47,455 nt of DNA from Phormidium sp. FACHB-1136 (GCF_014697375.1 NZ_JACJRS010000044.1:1-47455); one strand, 5' to 3'; shown: positions 8,905 through 18,597, numbered from the stretch's first letter. Notes: generated from the sequence alone by a model not told the origin. Made by a program: numbers and translations.

Positions 8905-9852
8905 CTAAGTCAACCCCAGCCTTGCACCGATGGTGGCCACAACAGACTGGCTGAGGGCCTTGTAGTCGTAGCCACCCTCTAGGCCAAAGAGAATTTTGTC
9001 GGTGACGCGCAGGGCGAATTGGGTGAAGGTTGCGTAGTCCTGGGGGTTCAGGTTGATGCTGGCCAAGGGGTCGGCGGCGGTGGCATCGTATCCGGCGCTG
9101 ATTAGCAATAAATCCGGGTTGAAGGCCCGCAGAAAGGGAATCGCCTGCTGGTCAAATTTCTTGTAGTAGTCGGCGCTGGTGCTTCCTGGTGGCATGGGCA
9201 AATTGAGGACGTTGTGGTGCAGTCCGGTTTCGGTGCTGCGCCCGGTGCCGGGATAGGCGGGAAATTGGTGCAGCGAACAGTAGGCTATGGCGGCGTTGGC
9301 CTCCACGAGGGACTGGGTGCCGTTACCGTGGTGAACATCCCAGTCTAAAAGGGCGACCCGCTGAATGCCGGGTTGCTGGAGGGCATAGTGGGCGGCAATG
9401 GCGGCGTTGGAAAAGAGACAAAAGCCCATGCCGCTATTGCGAATGGCGTGGTGTCCGGGGGGGCGCACTAGGGCAAAGGCGGAATGCCCCGTCTGTAGCA
9501 CGTAATCTACCCCATCCAACCACGCACTCACCGCCAGTCGTGCCGCTTCGTAACTTTGACGAGACACAGCCGTATCGCCATCCCAATAACCGCCGCCATC
9601 CGCCGCAAACTGCCGAATTTTCTCGATATAGCCAGGATCGTGGACAGCAACAATTTCCCGATCCACTGGGCGCTGATCGGCTGGGGTGGGTTCTCGCCAG
9701 TCTAAATGCTCGGCCCAGGGCGCGGCCTTCAGGGCGCTGACGATGGCCGTCAGTCGTCCGGCATTTTCCGGGTGAATTTGCCCTGTGTCGTGGTTGAGGA
9801 AGACTGGGGAATAGAAAATGGCAAAGTCGGCCAGGGAGAAGTCGTGGTGCAC
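8905..9852 (-). CDS. Histone deacetylase / acetoin-utilisation family deacetylase
   Basis: 315 residues from a GTG start. This is a zinc-dependent amidohydrolase of the HDAC/AcuC/APAH superfamily. Visible active-site elements are HPENAGR near the start, the His pair in RPPGHHA, the metal-binding LLDWDVHHGNGTQ, the second metal Asp in ISAGYDA, and LEGGYDY carrying the catalytic Tyr region. All are intact, so activity is expected. Bacterial members remove acetyl groups from small amines, polyamines or protein lysines; the substrate cannot be read from this sequence. It is followed downstream by the Uma2 gene on the same strand with a 44-base gap. Confidence 0.93.
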   Translation of the reverse strand: MHHDFSLADFAIFYSPVFLNHDTGQIHPENAGRLTAIVSALKAAPWAEHLDWREPTPADQRPVDREIVAVHDPGYIEKIRQFAADGGGYWDGDTAVSRQSYEAARLAVSAWLDGVDYVLQTGHSAFALVRPPGHHAIRNSGMGFCLFSNAAIAAHYALQQPGIQRVALLDWDVHHGNGTQSLVEANAAIAYCSLHQFPAYPGTGRSTETGLHHNVLNLPMPPGSTSADYYKKFDQQAIPFLRAFNPDLLLISAGYDATAADPLASINLNPQDYATFTQFALRVTDKILFGLEGGYDYKALSQSVVATIGARLGLT

Positions 9853-9947
9853 GGCGGATCAATCCAGGATCTATTCCTAGGGTAGCTCTAAGGGGTGAAG
9901 ATACGCCCACCTCAGGGATCGGGGTTTAGGCTTACCAGGGAAGTGCT

Positions 9948-10316
9948 CTAGTCATCCTCCAACGGCAGACCAAACTGCACTTTGCCCTTGCCAAAGTAGC
10001 GGCCAAATTGAAGCTCGTAGACCTCGTCTTCGTCCTGGGTTTCCACGCGCAGATCGCTACGGGCATAGCTCACACAGAGCAGCGCATAGCCCTGTTGCCG
10101 CAGGTCGGGGGAGAGCCCCATGGCCTCTGGCTGCACCAGGTCGCCCTCTAGCACCCGCACGGCGCAGGTGGTACAGGCTCCATTGCGGCAGGAGAAGGGC
10201 AGGTCTACCCCCTGACTTTCGGCGGTGTGGAGAATGTAGCGATCTTCGGGCACCTGAAACTGGTAGGTTTGGTCGGTGTCGCGGTGATGAACGATGACAG
10301 TGTGGGTAGGAGCCAT
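9948..10316 (-). CDS. Plant-type 2Fe-2S ferredoxin with C-terminal extension (FdC2-like)
   Basis: 122 residues from the ATG at 10316, chosen because homologues I recall begin just before the VPEDRYILHTAE segment; an in-frame ATG at 10358 would add 14 residues. The cluster ligands are Cys43, Cys48, Cys51 and Cys81 in the C-x4-C-x2-C...C pattern of plant-type ferredoxins. After the domain comes an acidic and then basic tail (EDEVYELQFGRYFGKGK) that ordinary photosynthetic PetF lacks. This tail matches the C-terminally extended class conserved from cyanobacteria to plant chloroplasts, which is thought to serve redox partners other than FNR. It stands alone. Confidence 0.88.
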   Translation of the reverse strand: MAPTHTVIVHHRDTDQTYQFQVPEDRYILHTAESQGVDLPFSCRNGACTTCAVRVLEGDLVQPEAMGLSPDLRQQGYALLCVSYARSDLRVETQDEDEVYELQFGRYFGKGKVQFGLPLEDD

Positions 10317-10455
10317 AGCGCCAATGGAAGCCAGAATAACGGGTGATCTATGCCCCATGCTCTCATGAAAAATTCCTTATGGGATCACCGATGGCATTTT
10401 GGGGCGTTTTTTTGATACCATAACAACTCGGTGGCAAAATGCTACCCCACACCCT

Positions 10456-10542
10456 GGAGAGATGGCCGAGCGGTTGAAGGCGCAGCACTGGAAATGCTGT
10501 TTAGGGGTGACTCTAACGAGGGTTCGAATCCCTCTCTCTCCG
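10456..10542 (+). tRNA. tRNA-Ser (anticodon GGA)
   Basis: 87 bases of a class II tRNA. The acceptor arms GGAGAGA and TCTCTCC pair fully, with G as discriminator. The anticodon stem CAGCA/TGCTG encloses CTGGAAA, giving anticodon GGA for UCC/UCU serine codons. A long variable arm typical of tRNA-Ser precedes the T arm GAGGG-TTCGAAT-CCCTC. CCA is not encoded. A T-run lies about 40 bases upstream. Confidence 0.97.
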
Positions 10543-10699
10543 TCCCCAAGTTTTCGTACCCAACCCAGCCCTCGTCAGGCATGGGGCTGTCGTTTCGCGA
10601 TTTGATCTGAGTTGAGGGTTTAGGCCCTTCATTCAGGGGATAGTCCCACGGCAGGGCTTCAGCGGCCTATGCATCATTGTCAGTCAAAGGTACTGTTCT

Positions 10700-11596
10700 G
10701 TGCTTCAGTTTCAGCCACCGGGCTTTGTTCAGCGGGTTTTAACGACGCCCCTCGGTGTCATGGCCTACTACACCCGTCCACCAGCGTCTCCCCTGCTGGA
10801 GACCGAGGATACCCGTCCGCCCTTGGTCTTTCTCCACAGTCTGGGGGGAGGGTCTTCGGCTTTCGAGTGGTCGAAGGTCTATCCCGCTTTTGGGCATCAC
10901 TATCGGGTCATTGCCCCTGACCTCATTGGCTGGGGGCAGTCGGCCCATCCGGTACGCAACTACCAGGTGCAGGATTATTTTCAGGTCATCACTCATCTGC
11001 TAGAAGCCCTGGCAGAACCGCCCGCCCTGGTGGTAGCGACCTCCCTCACGGCGGGGGTGGTCATTCGGCTAGCCACCCAGCGGCCCCATCTATTTCAGAG
11101 ATTATTGCTCGTGTCTCCCTCTGGCAATGGCGACTTTGGCCGAGACTACCGCACCAGTCTCCCCGCCCTCCTGGCTGGAACCCCAGGCATCGATACCCTG
11201 CTTTACCAACTGGGAGCCGCCAACGAACTGGCAGTACGCGGTTTCCTGTCCACCTTCCTGTTTGCTAACCCCAGTCGTATCACCGAAGATATGGTGCAAG
11301 CCTACCTCACCTGCACCCAGCAGCCCAACGCCCAGTATTCGGCCCTAGCCTCCCTCAACGGCACCATTAGTTTTGACCTAGCCCGCTACATCGGTCAACT
11401 GAAAACGCCCACAACCATTCTCCTGGGTGAGCAATCCCGCTTTACCCCAACCGCCGTCACTCGTCGCCTCGCCAGTCTCAATCCCCAGGCTATCCAGGCC
11501 GTAGCAGAAATCCCCGATGCCGGGGTGCTGCCCCACCTGGAGCGCCCTGACTGGGTGATAGCTCACCTCAAGACCTTCGTGAATACTGAGGGCTAG
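10700..11596 (+). CDS. Alpha/beta-fold hydrolase
   Basis: 298 residues from a GTG start. The fold is shown by LVFLHSLGGG (oxyanion loop), RVIAPDLIGWGQS after strand 4, and a later DAGVLPHLERPDWV carrying the likely catalytic His. The nucleophile elbow reads VVATSLTAG: the Ser is kept, but the usual small residues of GxSxG are Ala and Thr. The protein resembles the cyanobacterial epoxide-hydrolase/haloalkane-dehalogenase-like group, often annotated simply as alpha/beta hydrolase. The substrate is unknown. An internal ATG at 10759 would cut into the conserved start, so the GTG is preferred. Confidence 0.85.
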   Translation: MLQFQPPGFVQRVLTTPLGVMAYYTRPPASPLLETEDTRPPLVFLHSLGGGSSAFEWSKVYPAFGHHYRVIAPDLIGWGQSAHPVRNYQVQDYFQVITHLLEALAEPPALVVATSLTAGVVIRLATQRPHLFQRLLLVSPSGNGDFGRDYRTSLPALLAGTPGIDTLLYQLGAANELAVRGFLSTFLFANPSRITEDMVQAYLTCTQQPNAQYSALASLNGTISFDLARYIGQLKTPTTILLGEQSRFTPTAVTRRLASLNPQAIQAVAEIPDAGVLPHLERPDWVIAHLKTFVNTEG

Positions 11597-11648
11597 GACA
11601 TCCCCTACGGTTGCAAGACACCTCATTTCCCAACCCAGTCCAGCCTCT

Positions 11649-11930
11649 ATGCAACGAAATATTAAACGGGCGAATCCCTTGTCTAACGGCGACTTGGTGG
11701 CTATGGAAGATTTCTCTCTGAGTCAAGAAAAATGCTTATATGAACTATCTTTTCATTCCCTAGGATTTCCAGACATTAGCGGTATATTGAAGATGGAACT
11801 GATGAGGTTCCCCTGGCAGATTCAACAGCCAAATGTCCACACACAAGAAGGAGTGAAAGCGCTGTTAACGTTACATCTGTCTCGCTTAACCAACGACACC
11901 CAATCCCATATTCAATACTTCCTAAAGTAG
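11649..11930 (+). CDS. Small hypothetical protein
   Basis: A 93-residue frame with an ATG start and no clear ribosome site. It has no recognised domain, no signal peptide and no membrane segment. Base composition is more AT-rich than in the genes on either side. It could be a lineage-specific gene, a remnant, or a chance frame; it is listed because it is the only sizeable plus-strand frame between the hydrolase and the epimerase gene. Confidence 0.3.
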   Translation: MQRNIKRANPLSNGDLVAMEDFSLSQEKCLYELSFHSLGFPDISGILKMELMRFPWQIQQPNVHTQEGVKALLTLHLSRLTNDTQSHIQYFLK

Positions 11931-12061
11931 CAAGCGGGGAGCTTTGAGAAACACGAGCTTCAGGATCTTTTAGATCAGCACGTTGTTTCCCTCCATGAAG
12001 GCTAGAACAAAGCTAGGAAGTTCCTTGGAACAGGGGATGGGTGTTGTTTTGTGTGGATGTT

Positions 12062-13117
12062 ATGGAACTTTCTGTACAGCCCTTCACCGTGCATAAGCGG
12101 GTGCCCCTAACGATTAGTCGTGGCACCACGGCTACCTCTACAAATCTTTGGCTAAAAATTCGGGCTGATGGCCTAGAAGGCTGGGGCGAAGCGTCCCCAT
12201 TTTCCATTGGCACCCACCACCAACCCCTAGACATGCTCCAGCGGGATATGGTGCAGTTACGAGGGATTTTATCGGCCTATCATCCTTGGAATCGCCAAGC
12301 CATTGAGGCCGCGATTCAGCCCCTAGGGCTCCAGTCCGCTAGTCGGGCGGCGTTGGATGTGGCTCTATGGGATTGGTGCGGCAAAGCTACTGGACAACCC
12401 ATCTGGAAACTGCTTGGCCTAGATCCGAGCCGGATCGTGCCCACATCGGTCACGGTGGGTATCATGGCCCCCGAAGCCGCCTGCCAACGGGCTCAAGATT
12501 GGATGCATCAAACCCAGGCCCGTACCCTCAAAATTAAATTGGGCCATCCCTCTGGGATCGCCGCCGATCAGGCCATGTTCCAGGCCATTTATGATCAGGT
12601 ACCTGCCGATGTGTCGATCAGCGTTGATGCCAACGGAGGCTGGAACGTTGAGCAAGCCATCCAGATGGCCCAGTGGCTGGGAGAACGCGGTGTTACTTAC
12701 CTTGAGCAGCCTCTCCCGGTTCATCTCGATGACCAGATTCCTACCCTACGGAAACAATCTCCGCTGCCAATTTTCGTCGATGAGAGCTGCTTCCATGCCC
12801 AGGATATTTTGCGGTTGATGCCCCTCACCGATGGCATTAATATTAAGCTGATGAAGGCGGGTGGGCTAACCGCCGCTCTGCGGATGGTTCACATGGCCCA
12901 AGCCTGCGGCCTTCAGGTTATGTTTGGCTGCTACTCAGACAGTAGCCTCGCCAATAGTGCCATGGCCCAACTTGCTCCCTTGGCCCAGCACCTCGATCTC
13001 GACAGCCATCTCAACCTTTGCGACGATCCCTTCACAGGACTTATCCTCCGCCAAGGGTGCGTCTACCCCTCTGCCCACGCCGGACTCGGACTGACCTATG
13101 TATCTCCAGCCCCATAG
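12062..13117 (+). CDS. dgcA: Enolase-superfamily epimerase (dipeptide epimerase / DgcA-type)
   Basis: 351 residues from the ATG at 12062; a GTG at 12041 would add seven residues. This is a muconate-lactonising subgroup enzyme. Active-site elements are all visible: KIK (Lys157, Lys159), Asp189 in VDANGGW, Glu215 in YLEQP, Asp240 in FVDES, and Lys262 in NIKLMKAGG. The pattern fits L-Ala-D/L-Glu epimerases of peptidoglycan recycling and equally the N-acetyl-glutamate racemase DgcA. The next gene overlaps by 20 bases and is DgcN-like, which favours the DgcA role: racemising N-acetyl-D-glutamate to the L form. Family placement is sure; the substrate is inferred from the neighbour. Confidence 0.88.
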   Translation: MELSVQPFTVHKRVPLTISRGTTATSTNLWLKIRADGLEGWGEASPFSIGTHHQPLDMLQRDMVQLRGILSAYHPWNRQAIEAAIQPLGLQSASRAALDVALWDWCGKATGQPIWKLLGLDPSRIVPTSVTVGIMAPEAACQRAQDWMHQTQARTLKIKLGHPSGIAADQAMFQAIYDQVPADVSISVDANGGWNVEQAIQMAQWLGERGVTYLEQPLPVHLDDQIPTLRKQSPLPIFVDESCFHAQDILRLMPLTDGINIKLMKAGGLTAALRMVHMAQACGLQVMFGCYSDSSLANSAMAQLAPLAQHLDLDSHLNLCDDPFTGLILRQGCVYPSAHAGLGLTYVSPAP

Positions 13118-14138
13118 CCGCATTGCCCTGCTCATGCACGAAGGCTTGCAACGTGGAACGGGCAAAACCGGACTTGCCATGGTGCGCTACGGTCGATCCC
13201 CCGTCGTCGTCATCATTGACCATCAGTCGGCGGGGCGATCCTTGGCAGACCTCACGGGCATCCACCAGACCATTCCGATTGTGGATTCGGTCGCTGCGGC
13301 CTTCGCCTACCAACCCGATGTTCTCGTCCTGGGCATTGCTCCTTCCGGAGGGACATTACCGGAACCCTGGTTTCAGGAATTAGAGCAGGCCGTCACCGCT
13401 GGTCTCAGCCTCGTGAACCCCCTCCACACTCCCCTGGCTCAGCATCCCGACCTCATCCCCCACCTGCGATCCGATCAATGGATTTGGGACGTGCGCCAAG
13501 AACCCCCAGGACTTACCGTGGGTAGCGGTAAGGCAAGCCACCTGCCCTGCAAGCGCATCTTGGCCGTCGGCACCGATATGGCCGTCGGCAAGATGTCCAC
13601 TAACCTAGAGCTTCACCGAGCCTGTCGGGATCGGGGGCTTAAATCCAAGGTCATCGCCACAGGCCAAACCAACCTCATGCTAGGGGACGACGGTATTCCC
13701 CTGGATGCCATTCGGGTTGATTATGCCTCTGGAGCCATTGAACAGGCCGTCATGGCCTACGGTTATGACTACGATCTCCTCTTCATTGAGGGACAGGGTT
13801 CCCTCCTCAACCCAGCCTCCACCGCTACTCTCCCACTTCTGCGGGGAAGTCAGCCCACCCACCTGATCCTCGTCCATCGGCCAGGACAAACCCATATCAG
13901 CAATTGTCCCGACATCAAAATCCCTCCCCTTCCCCAAGTGATAACGCTTTACGAGCAAGTGGCCGCTGCGGGGGGAGCCTTTGCGGGAGCTAAGGTCGTA
14001 GGCATCGCTCTTAATACTGGGCATCTATCTCCAACGGCGGCGGCAGAAGTCATGAATGCCACCGAGCAAGACACGGGACTCCCCTGTGCCGACCTATTTC
14101 GAAATGGGGCAGACAAGCTACTAGCCGCTATCCTTTAA
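13098..14138 (+). CDS. dgcN: DUF1611 protein, DgcN-type D-glutamate N-acetyltransferase
   Basis: 346 residues, ATG start inside the end of the preceding epimerase gene. It has the two-part DUF1611 layout: an N-terminal Rossmann-like half (LVLGIAPSGG) and a C-terminal P-loop half with GTDMAVGKMS at residues 158-167, LLFIEGQGSLLNPAS and VVGIALNTGH. DgcN acetylates D-glutamate so that DgcA can racemise it, giving N-acetyl-L-glutamate that feeds arginine synthesis. The overlap implies translational coupling. The older annotation is simply DUF1611/EBNA-like. A cytoplasmic location is expected. Molecular function is inferred from family and pairing, not from substrate residues. Confidence 0.85.
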   Translation: MYLQPHSRIALLMHEGLQRGTGKTGLAMVRYGRSPVVVIIDHQSAGRSLADLTGIHQTIPIVDSVAAAFAYQPDVLVLGIAPSGGTLPEPWFQELEQAVTAGLSLVNPLHTPLAQHPDLIPHLRSDQWIWDVRQEPPGLTVGSGKASHLPCKRILAVGTDMAVGKMSTNLELHRACRDRGLKSKVIATGQTNLMLGDDGIPLDAIRVDYASGAIEQAVMAYGYDYDLLFIEGQGSLLNPASTATLPLLRGSQPTHLILVHRPGQTHISNCPDIKIPPLPQVITLYEQVAAAGGAFAGAKVVGIALNTGHLSPTAAAEVMNATEQDTGLPCADLFRNGADKLLAAIL

Positions 14139-14282
14139 GCCCAGAAGTTGAATAACAAACCGCCCGATACAAGTAATAAAACCCTATGTGAGACTGTCCC
14201 GTTCGTTAGGAAGGTTCTCGCCTTGTCTCGGTGCTGATTGTAAAGCAATGAACGCAGAGGTAAAGACGTCAGCAATGCGCAA

Positions 14283-14507
14283 CTATTTTTTCCGGAGGCG
14301 ATAGGTGATGCGGCCCTTCGTCAAGTCATAGGGCGTGAGCTCAACCTTGACGCGGTCCCCAGGCAGGATTTTGATATAGTTGCGGCGAATCTTGCCAGAA
14401 ATATGGGCCAAGACATTAAACCCATTATCGAGATCCACCCGAAACATGGCGTTAGGCAAGGACTCCGTCACGGTGCCCTCCATTTCAATGAGATCCTGCT
14501 TAGACAA
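14283..14507 (-). CDS. infA: Translation initiation factor IF-1
   Basis: 74 residues with an S1-like OB fold: [41 protein letters not shown] and [10 protein letters not shown] are classical IF-1. It occludes the 30S A site during initiation. The start codon is TTG at 14507, with AGGAG eight bases upstream; the next ATG would remove the conserved first eight residues. It is the last gene of the minus-strand ribosomal run, 61 bases after adk. In related genomes rpmJ follows immediately, but here it lies 16 kb away on the other strand. Confidence 0.97.
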
Positions 14508-14568
14508 GTTGAACTCTCCTCTACGTGGTAACTAAACAATAGGCCCAAAACCCATCTTGAACGACAGT

Positions 14569-15123
14569 TCAACCTGCAATCACCTGCTGAAGAGCAGTAT
14601 AAACCGCCTCCATAGGTTGATTACCGTCCACCGAAACAAGCTGTTGACGGCTGCGATAGAAGTCAATCAGAGGCTCAGTTTGTTGACGGTATACCTCTAG
14701 ACGATGGCGAATCACCAATTCCTCATCATCGGCACGGCCACGTTTGAGCAAACGAGCCACAATGACTTCATCATTTACATCTAAGTTAACGACAAAATCA
14801 GCGGGCTGCTGAATTTGATCCAGAAGCTGACCCAAAAACTCAGCTTGGGGAACATTGCGAGGAAAGCCGTCCAAAACCCAGCCCCCCTGGGCGTCCTCTT
14901 GACCTAGGCGTTCCTTGATCAAGTCCAGAATCAGGTTGTCGGGAACCAACTCTCCGGCGCTCATGTACTGCTCAGCTTTTTTGCCTAAATCAGTCCCTTC
15001 CGCCACCGCAGCACGGAGGATATCGCCCGTAGAGATGTGGGGAACGCCGCCTTCCGCCGCAATTTTTTGCGCTTGGGTTCCTTTCCCGGCTCCCGGTGGC
15101 CCTAGAAAAATGAGTCGAGTCAC
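14569..15123 (-). CDS. adk: Adenylate kinase
   Basis: 184 residues, GTG start. It catalyses AMP + ATP to 2 ADP. The P-loop [10 protein letters not shown] is at residues 7-16, followed by the AMP-binding TGDILRAA and DGFPRN motifs. It is the short-LID type: the segment after LLKRGRADD lacks the long zinc-binding insert seen in Gram-positive enzymes. The GTG overlaps the secY stop codon by one base (TAGTG), so translation is probably coupled to secY, as is common in this operon. Confidence 0.97.
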   Translation of the reverse strand: MTRLIFLGPPGAGKGTQAQKIAAEGGVPHISTGDILRAAVAEGTDLGKKAEQYMSAGELVPDNLILDLIKERLGQEDAQGGWVLDGFPRNVPQAEFLGQLLDQIQQPADFVVNLDVNDEVIVARLLKRGRADDEELVIRHRLEVYRQQTEPLIDFYRSRQQLVSVDGNQPMEAVYTALQQVIAG

Positions 15124-16436
15124 TATTGTTTCACCATTCCTTCGTAGCGTTGGGAAATGACATAGGTCTGAATTTGCTTGGCCGTGTCAATGGCAACGCC
15201 CACCAGAATGAGCAGGGAAGTTGCGCCGAAACCACGGAAGGTGGGAATACGGGTCAGGCTTTCAACCGCACTAGGTACCACCGCGACGAGACCGAGGAAA
15301 ATAGCCCCCAAGAAGGTCAGACGATTCAAAATACGGCTGATGTAATCCGTCGTAGCCTTGCCGGGACGAATCCCGGGAATGCTGGCTCCCATTTTCTTTA
15401 GGTTGCGGGACAAGTCTTCGGGGTTGATCACCAGGGAAGAATAGAAGTAGCTGAAGAAGAGAATCAGCAGCAAATAAACCGCCACATAGAGCAACGAAGT
15501 TGGGTTGAAATAGTTACTCACAAAGCGGTTGAAGGCCGGATTGGTAACGTATTGAGTCACCGAAATCGGCAGTACCAAAACCGCCGAGGCAAAAATGATC
15601 GGCATCACCCCGCCCTGGTTCAGTCGCAGGGGAAGATAATTGCTCTGCTCCAGGTACATCTTGCGCCCCACCTGGCGCTTGGCAGAAATGATGGGAATTC
15701 GGCGAGTGCCTTCCTGGACAAACACAATGCCCACGATCATCGCCAGGAAGGTGATCATCAGGATGATGATGCCCCCGACAATGTTGCGATCCCCGCTTTG
15801 GGCGAGTTCAACGGTTTGCCCTAGGGAACGGGGCAGGGTAGACACAATGTTGAGGAAAATCAGCAGCGACGCACCGTTGCCAATGCCTCGCTCGGTGATC
15901 AATTCCCCAGCCCACATGACAAACATAGAGCCAGCGGTGAGGGCCACCACGGTCTCGAAAACAAAGGGAATGCCGGGTTCCTTCGCGAATTGGTACAGCA
16001 GGAAGGAGGACAGCAGGGTACTTTGCAGCACTGCCCACCCCAGGGCCACGTAACGGGTAATTTGGGAGATTTTCCGGCGTCCTGCTTCCCCTTCATTCTT
16101 TTGTAGGTCTTCCAACGCTGGAAGCGCTGCCGTCAAAAGTTGGATGATGATAGAGGCGTTAATAAACGGCAAAATGCCCAGTGCAAAAATGCCCAGAGCC
16201 GATAGGCCACCGCCCACAAAGATATCGAGGAAGCCGACAACTCCGCCCAGACTCCCTGATTGAATCGAAGCCGCGAAGGCTTGTCGATCAATGCCGGGAA
16301 CCGGGATAAAAATCCCCAACCGAACTAATAGCAAAAGCCCAAGAGTAACCAATAGACGGCTACGCAAGCCAGCGGCTTGGGCCATCTGCATAAAGGTTTC
16401 CTGAGCGCTTGGAGTTTTACCCCGATTAACAACCAT
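15123..16436 (-). CDS. secY: Protein translocase channel subunit SecY
   Basis: 437 residues with ten predicted membrane helices. Recognisable motifs are [12 protein letters not shown] (helix 1), the plug region after it, [11 protein letters not shown], and the cytoplasmic loop [13 protein letters not shown]. It forms the SecYEG pore in the plasma membrane and, in cyanobacteria, also in thylakoids. It lies 102 bases downstream of rplO and overlaps adk by one base, the standard spc-operon position. Confidence 0.98.
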   Translation of the reverse strand: MVVNRGKTPSAQETFMQMAQAAGLRSRLLVTLGLLLLVRLGIFIPVPGIDRQAFAASIQSGSLGGVVGFLDIFVGGGLSALGIFALGILPFINASIIIQLLTAALPALEDLQKNEGEAGRRKISQITRYVALGWAVLQSTLLSSFLLYQFAKEPGIPFVFETVVALTAGSMFVMWAGELITERGIGNGASLLIFLNIVSTLPRSLGQTVELAQSGDRNIVGGIIILMITFLAMIVGIVFVQEGTRRIPIISAKRQVGRKMYLEQSNYLPLRLNQGGVMPIIFASAVLVLPISVTQYVTNPAFNRFVSNYFNPTSLLYVAVYLLLILFFSYFYSSLVINPEDLSRNLKKMGASIPGIRPGKATTDYISRILNRLTFLGAIFLGLVAVVPSAVESLTRIPTFRGFGATSLLILVGVAIDTAKQIQTYVISQRYEGMVKQ

Positions 16437-16538
16437 GCAATAGCTCCTCGAACCTTAGCGCCTTCGTTCAACAAGTAGAGTGAAACAAACAGGTGTTGTT
16501 ACCCTAACCTTAGTCTAAGGGATGGAAGCCCAACCGGG

Positions 16539-16985
16539 CTAACCAACCACTTCGCAGGTGCCGCCTGCTGCTTCAATTTTGGTCTTGGCAGACTGGGTGA
16601 AGGCCGCCGCTTTCACGTTGAGCGCTACGGACACATCGCCATCGCCCAGGATTTTCAGAGGCCCGTCGTTGGCGGTGAGAATGCCCGCATCGAGCAGGGA
16701 CTCCAGGGAAACTTCCGTACCCGCCGCCAGATCGGTTAGGGACTTCAGGTTGATGATGGTGTACTGCTTTTGGTTCACCAAGGGGAAATGCTTCAGCTTG
16801 GGAATCCGGCGATAGAGGGGCATCTGGCCACCCTCAAACCCAGGGCGAGTACCGCTACCGGAACGGGATTTTTGACCCCGCATCCCAAACCCACAGCTTG
16901 CCCCTTGGCCCGCCGAGATACCCCGGCCTACCCGGCGACGGCGGCGCTTAGAGCCAGGTTGGGGTTGTGCGTCGTTAATTCTCAT
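16539..16985 (-). CDS. rplO: 50S ribosomal protein L15
   Basis: 148 residues. It has the basic Gly-rich N-terminal tail ([24 protein letters not shown]) that threads into 23S r[17 protein letters not shown], and a C-terminal domain with [17 protein letters not shown]. It is a late-assembly large-subunit protein. It follows rpsE by 21 bases. The usual rpmD (L30) between rpsE and rplO is absent, as in other cyanobacteria. Confidence 0.97.
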   Translation of the reverse strand: MRINDAQPQPGSKRRRRRVGRGISAGQGASCGFGMRGQKSRSGSGTRPGFEGGQMPLYRRIPKLKHFPLVNQKQYTIINLKSLTDLAAGTEVSLESLLDAGILTANDGPLKILGDGDVSVALNVKAAAFTQSAKTKIEAAGGTCEVVG

Positions 16986-17006
16986 GGCCTAGTCAAGGTA
17001 AAGGGT

Positions 17007-17528
17007 CTAAACGTACAGGTTTTCAACGGGAATATCGCGTTCCTCGGCCACCTCGGAGAAGGTGCGGAGGGAGGCCAGGGCGTTGGCGGCGGCACGAGCA
17101 TTGTTGAGGGGGTTGTTAGAACCGAGCTGTTTAGCCAGCACGTTCTTTACGCCCGCCATCTCAAGCACGGTGCGAACGGCACCCCCGGCAATTACCCCGG
17201 TACCGGGAGCAGCGGGCCGCATGAAGACCTTGGCACCACCGCCCACACCGCTGGAGGGATGGGGAATGGAGTTGGAGCGGGTGAGGGGCACATCCACGAG
17301 GTGCTTTTTGCCATCGGCGACGCCTTTTTTCACGGCCCCGATCACGTCGCTGGCCTTACCTACGCCAACGCCGACCTGGCCCTTCTCATTGCCGATCACC
17401 ACGATGGCGCGGAAGCTCAGTTTTTTGCCCCCTTTCACCACCTTCGTCACCCGGCGGATCTGGACGACCCGCTCCTGCCATTCGGTTTTCTTTTCTTTGG
17501 TACGTGCTTCTTTACGACGGTTTGCCAT
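17007..17528 (-). CDS. rpsE: 30S ribosomal protein S5
   Basis: 173 residues. The dsRBD-like N-terminal domain shows [21 protein letters not shown] and [14 protein letters not shown]; the C-terminal domain shows [19 protein letters not shown] and [12 protein letters not shown]. It acts in decoding fidelity and mRNA unwinding at the entry tunnel. It has a short lysine-rich N-terminal extension. It lies 78 bases after rplR, in conserved spc order. Confidence 0.97.
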   Translation of the reverse strand: MANRRKEARTKEKKTEWQERVVQIRRVTKVVKGGKKLSFRAIVVIGNEKGQVGVGVGKASDVIGAVKKGVADGKKHLVDVPLTRSNSIPHPSSGVGGGAKVFMRPAAPGTGVIAGGAVRTVLEMAGVKNVLAKQLGSNNPLNNARAAANALASLRTFSEVAEERDIPVENLYV

Positions 17529-17606
17529 GCTTTTCCCCAGCCTTGTTGTGTTCCGCGAAATTCGATGGGTATCTATGGGTATCTAACGAACGGTGCTCGT
17601 CGGAGC

Positions 17607-17969
17607 TTACAGGCTTAGCCCTGCTTCCCGAGCCGCCTCTGCCAGAGCCGCCACGCGACCGTGGTAGAGCTTACCGCCCCGGTCAAAGACCACCTGGGTG
17701 ATCCCAGCCTTCAGAGCCCGTTCGGCCACGGCTTTACCCACCGCTGCGGCAGCTTCCTGGGTAGCCCCGGAGGCATCTTTTTCGAGAACGTCAGACTCCA
17801 GGGTAGACGCCGCCGCTAGGGTATGGTGAGCGGTATCGTCAATAATCTGAGCGTAGATGTGCTGGTTAGACCGAAATACCGCCAGACGAGGCCGCTCAGG
17901 GGTGCCAAACACGCGCCGACGGATGCGGGCGTGGCGACGACGGGTTAATTCTTTACGACTTGCTTTCAT
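17607..17969 (-). CDS. rplR: 50S ribosomal protein L18
   Basis: 120 residues, normal length. It has the basic N-terminus [19 protein letters not shown], the core [15 protein letters not shown] and the C-terminal [25 protein letters not shown]. It binds 5S rRNA with L5 to build the central protuberance. The start is three bases after the rplF stop, so translational coupling is likely. Confidence 0.97.
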   Translation of the reverse strand: MKASRKELTRRRHARIRRRVFGTPERPRLAVFRSNQHIYAQIIDDTAHHTLAAASTLESDVLEKDASGATQEAAAAVGKAVAERALKAGITQVVFDRGGKLYHGRVAALAEAAREAGLSL

Positions 17970-17972
17970 GGC

Positions 17973-18512
17973 TTACTTCTTACCTGACTTCCCAGCCTTA
18001 CGTCGAACCTGTTCCCCGGCATAGCGAACGCCCTTGCCCTTGTAGGGTTCGGGGGGACGGCTAGCCCGGATACTGGCAGCGATGTTCCCCACCAGTTCTT
18101 TATCAATGCCGCTGATGATCACGTTCGTGTTGTTTTCAACGGCGAACTCAATGCCAGCGGGAGGCTCAAACACCACCGGGTGGCTGTAGCCCAAGCTCAA
18201 ATTCAGGTTGCGACCTTGTACCTGAGCCCGGTACCCAATCCCCTGGATTTCCAGACGCTTCTGGTAGCCGTTGGACACCCCTTCAACCATATTGGCCACC
18301 AAGGTGCGGCAGAGACCATGACGCTCCCGAGCCAGCCGAGACTCATCAACGCGGTTCACCAAAACCGTGTCGCCCTCTTGAACCACCGTAACTCCAGTGG
18401 GCAGGGTGCGAGACAGTTCGCCCTTCGGCCCTTTGACCTGAACATCCCGACCGTCAATCGTAATTGACACCTTAGCCGGAATAGGAATTGGCCGTTTGCC
18501 AATACGTGACAT
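17973..18512 (-). CDS. rplF: 50S ribosomal protein L6
   Basis: 179 residues with two tandem L6 folds. [12 protein letters not shown] opens the first; the second ends with the signature [15 protein letters not shown] and a basic tail. It sits near the factor-binding centre of the large subunit. It is 85 bases after rpsH and three bases before rplR. Confidence 0.98.
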   Translation of the reverse strand: MSRIGKRPIPIPAKVSITIDGRDVQVKGPKGELSRTLPTGVTVVQEGDTVLVNRVDESRLARERHGLCRTLVANMVEGVSNGYQKRLEIQGIGYRAQVQGRNLNLSLGYSHPVVFEPPAGIEFAVENNTNVIISGIDKELVGNIAASIRASRPPEPYKGKGVRYAGEQVRRKAGKSGKK

Positions 18513-18597
18513 GATGCAATACTCCTAAATCCTTAGCACTCAATAACAGTGGGCCTTTGGCAAACGCCTATGACCCGAACCCAAAACCGCCGCTGGT

